Shown here one piece after another: positions 14,686 to 16,988 of a DNA stretch of 16,988 nt. Numbering within the stretch: the stretch's first letter is position 1; each line of letters begins with the position of its first letter. The stretch is from JAYQUR01 sp038133505 (GTDB lineage: Bacteria; Pseudomonadota; Alphaproteobacteria; MPNO01; UBA830): assembly GCA_038133505.1 (NCBI GenBank), contig JAYPTI010000062.1, positions 1 to 16,988 of the forward strand, in the 5' to 3' direction. Both the position numbers and the translations under genes were made by a program. The notes beneath the pieces are model-generated. The model was not told the DNA's origin, did not search any database, and was given only the letters and a program-made list of their open reading frames with translations.

Positions 14686-14713
14686 TTGAATCGCCGGGAA
14701 AGTTGCGTATAAG
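14686..14713 (+). promoter_or_regulatory. Candidate leuS promoter
   Basis: TTGAAT at 14686-14691 and TATAAG at 14708-14713 are spaced by 16 bp, about 60 bp before the leuS ATG. The -10 hexamer is identical to the one proposed for the upstream lipoprotein gene. It suggests leuS can be transcribed on its own. Confidence 0.5.
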
Positions 14714-14774
14714 GCCGCACGGCATCCGCACGGCGGATGACACTCTTCCTCCCGACGGATAGACAGACGACCCG

Positions 14775-16988
14775 ATGGCCACCGACGACGCCCCCGCGCG
14801 ATACGCCTTCAAGGAAGCGGAAAACCGCTGGCAGACGGAATGGGAGTCGGCCGGCACGTTCCGTGCCGACGACGTTTCCGACCTGCCAAAATATTACGTC
14901 CTGGAGATGTTCCCCTATCCGTCGGGGCGCATTCACATGGGCCACGTCCGAAACTACACGATGGGCGACGTCGTCGCCCGCTACAAGCGGGCCCGCGGAT
15001 ACAATGTCCTGCACCCGATGGGGTGGGACGCGTTCGGCATGCCGGCCGAAAATGCCGCAATGGAAAAGAAGGTCCACCCGGCGGCGTGGACATACGAAAA
15101 CATCGATACGATGCGCCGGCAGCTCAAGATGATGGGCCTGTCGATCGACTGGGACCGCGAAATCGCGACCTGTCACCCGGACTACTACGGGCACGAGCAG
15201 CAAATGTTCCTCGACATGCTCGAAGCCGGCCTGATCTACCGGCGCGAAGCGTGGGTGAACTGGGATCCGGTGGACCACACNNNNNNNNNNCCGTGCTCGC
15301 CAACGAGCAGGTCATCGACGGCCGCGGCTGGCGTTCGGGCGCGCCCGTGGAAAAGCGGCTGTTGTCGCAGTGGTTCTTCCGCATAACCGAATATGCGCAG
15401 GAGCTGCTGGACGCGCTGTCGACGCTGGAGCGGTGGCCCGAGAAGGTCCGGCTGATGCAGGCGAACTGGATCGGCCGCTCGGAAGGGCTGCGGTTCGCTT
15501 TCGACGTCGTCGGGAAGGACGCGACGGCGGCCCCTGCCGGCTTCGAGAAGATCGAGGTCTATACGACGCGGCCGGACACGATCTTCGGCGCAAGCTTCTG
15601 CGCCATCTCGCCGGAGCACGCGCTCGCCGGCAAATTAGCCGGGAACGATCCCGCGCTCGCCGCCTTTATCGAGGAATGCGGGCGGATGGGGACGTCCGAG
15701 GCGGTGATCGAACAGGCCGAGAAGAAGGGGCACGATACCGGCCTTCGCGTCCGGCACCCGTTCATCGAGGGCCGTACGCTGCCGGTCTACGTCGCCAACT
15801 TCATCCTGATGGAATATGGCACCGGCGCGATCTTCGGCTGCCCCGCGCACGACCAGCGCGACCTGGATTTCGCCCGTAAATACGGCCTCGACGTGCTGCC
15901 CGTCGTGGTGCCCGAGGACGAGCCGGATTTCGCGATCGGCGATACCGCCTATACCGGGCCGGGCAACCTCGCGCATTCGGAATTTCTCGACGGCCTCGGC
16001 GTCGATGCCGCGAAGGCCGAGATCGCGGGCCGCATGGAAGCCACTGGCACCGGCCGGCGGGAAGTGAACTTCCGGCTGAGGGACTGGGGTATTTCGCGCC
16101 AGCGCTATTGGGGCTGTCCGATTCCCGTCATCCATTGCGACGGTTGCGGCGTGGTGCCGGTTCCGGCGTCCGACCTGCCGGTCGTCCTGCCCGACGACGT
16201 GACGTTCGACACGCCCGGCAATCCGCTGGAACGCCACCCGACGTGGAAGAACGTCGACTGTCCGACCTGCGGCAAGCCGGCGCGCCGCGAGACCGACACG
16301 TTCGATACGTTCGTGGATTCTTCGTGGTATTTCGCCCGCTTCTGCTCGCCGAAGGCAGAGACGCCCACCGACCGCCGTTCCGCGGATTACTGGCTGCCGG
16401 TCGACCAGTATATCGGCGGCATCGAGCACGCGATCCTGCACCTGCTCTATTCCCGCTTCTTCCATAAATTGATGCGCGACGCAGGACTGGTGGACAGTGA
16501 TGAGCCGTTTGAGCGACTGCTGACGCAAGGCATGGTGCTGAAGGATGGCGCCAAGATGTCAAAATCAAAGGGTAATACGGTTGACCCGCAAGCCTTGATC
16601 GACCGCTATGGCGCCGATACGGTGCGTCTGTTCAGTATGTTTGCCGCACCACCGGAACAGTCTTTGGAGTGGTCAGACTCCGGGGTGGAGGGTGCACACC
16701 GCTTCATCAAGCGCTTGTGGCGCCTGATCCATGATTTTGGATCCAACGAGAGCGCCCCGTCAGCGGAATCGCTCACCGCAGAACAAAAAACACTGCGCAG
16801 AAAGATCCACGAGACCATCGCCAAAGTGAGCGACGACTACGGTCGCCGACAGACCTTCAATACAGCCGTTGCTGCGATCATGGAGCTGTGCAACGACCTC
16901 GGTCGTCATCCGGGTGAGACTCCCGAGGACCGCAACGTGATCAGTGAGGGACTGCATGCTGTTTTGCAAATGCTGTGGCCCATTACGC
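14775..16988 (+). CDS. leuS: Leucyl-tRNA synthetase, 3' end beyond window, interrupted by a 10-N gap and apparently chimeric
   Basis: This class I aminoacyl-tRNA synthetase charges tRNA-Leu. The HIGH motif is HMGH at residues 54-57 in PSGRIHMGHVRNY. After the 10-N gap the coding frame changes number: it continues as VLANEQVIDGRGW from 15293 and stays open to the edge. The editing domain is present (TTRPDT threonine-rich loop, GCPAHDQRD), as are a C-x2-C zinc site (CDGCG), DSSWYFARF, and KMSKS at 16553-16567. The aligned family sequence at the gap is D-x-T-V-L-A-N, so no residue seems lost there. Up to about 16,460 the protein is alphaproteobacterial in style. Beyond it, both codon use and sequence (FHKLMRDAGLVDSDEPF, TQGMVLKDGAKMSKSKGN) look gammaproteobacterial. 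The start ATG has no strong Shine-Dalgarno. Confidence 0.93.
15281..15290. other. 10-N scaffold gap inside leuS
   Basis: The left contig ends in ...GACCACAC and the right begins CCGTGCTCGCC. Joined with a one-base overlap they read GAC CAC ACC GTG CTC GCC (D-H-T-V-L-A), exactly the family sequence. The ten N are therefore a placeholder and not missing codons. Confidence 0.85.
16440..16475. other. Composition and phylogenetic-type breakpoint within leuS
   Basis: The segment encoding IGGIEHAILHLLYSRFF is nearly invariant among bacterial LeuS proteins. To its left third codon positions are almost all G/C (about 63% GC in a sampled line). To its right codons such as AAA, TTG, TCA, CAA and GTT become common (about 52% GC in a sampled line), and the protein changes from an alpha-like to a gamma-like sequence. 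Confidence 0.75.

Noticed and set aside
1..16988. tRNA genes, rRNA, CRISPR arrays, insertion sequences, prophage or toxin-antitoxin genes
   Set aside because: No spaced direct repeats, transposase motifs, terminal inverted repeats or tRNA-like cloverleaf sequence were recognised on reading the non-coding stretches.

Overview
The window is high-GC (mostly about 63-68% by eye), densely packed DNA from an alphaproteobacterium, probably of the Rhodospirillales or a nearby order. This rests on the DUF3576 lipoprotein lying just upstream of leuS (a typical alphaproteobacterial order), the alphaproteobacterial style of the LeuS N-terminal half, an alpha-type porin and the overall codon use. It looks like a draft, probably metagenomic, scaffold. 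There is a 100-N gap inside the porin gene, a 10-N gap inside leuS, and an abrupt change in base composition and LeuS type near 16,460 that suggests a misjoin.

Layout, left to right. 1-911 (-): C-terminally cut dihydrodipicolinate-synthase-family aldolase. It is divergent from 997-2457 (+), a dihydropyrimidinase/hydantoinase. 2454-4953 (-): a compact four-gene cluster, transcribed as metallo-beta-lactamase-fold hydrolase, ABC-ATPase remnant, stand-alone cyclic-nucleotide-binding domain protein, small SAM methyltransferase. 5173-6692 (+): two short-chain dehydrogenase/reductase (SDR) genes, one canonical and one lacking the catalytic residues. 6702-7394 (-): OmpR-family response regulator. 7710-9205 (+): an Ala/Pro-rich protein of unknown function and an L,D-transpeptidase-fold protein. 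9206-12622 (-): cysD, a cysN-cysC fusion and a YggS-family PLP protein in one transcription unit. 12772-13747 (-): outer-membrane porin with a clear intrinsic terminator. 14062-14655 (+): DUF3576 lipoprotein. 14775-16988 (+): leuS, running off the right edge.

How the genes fit together. CysD and the CysN-CysC fusion together turn sulfate and ATP into PAPS, the sulfate donor for reductive assimilation or for sulfation. The dihydropyrimidinase and the aldolase-like protein share an 85-bp divergent promoter region and may act in one catabolic route for cyclic ureides, but no other pathway gene is present. The four-gene minus cluster pairs a cyclic-nucleotide sensor domain with a membrane-transporter remnant, a metallohydrolase and a methyltransferase. 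Its function is unknown, and it is the best candidate here for something undescribed, although its ABC gene appears to have lost the transmembrane part and the P-loop.

I saw no tRNA, rRNA, CRISPR array, insertion sequence or phage gene.
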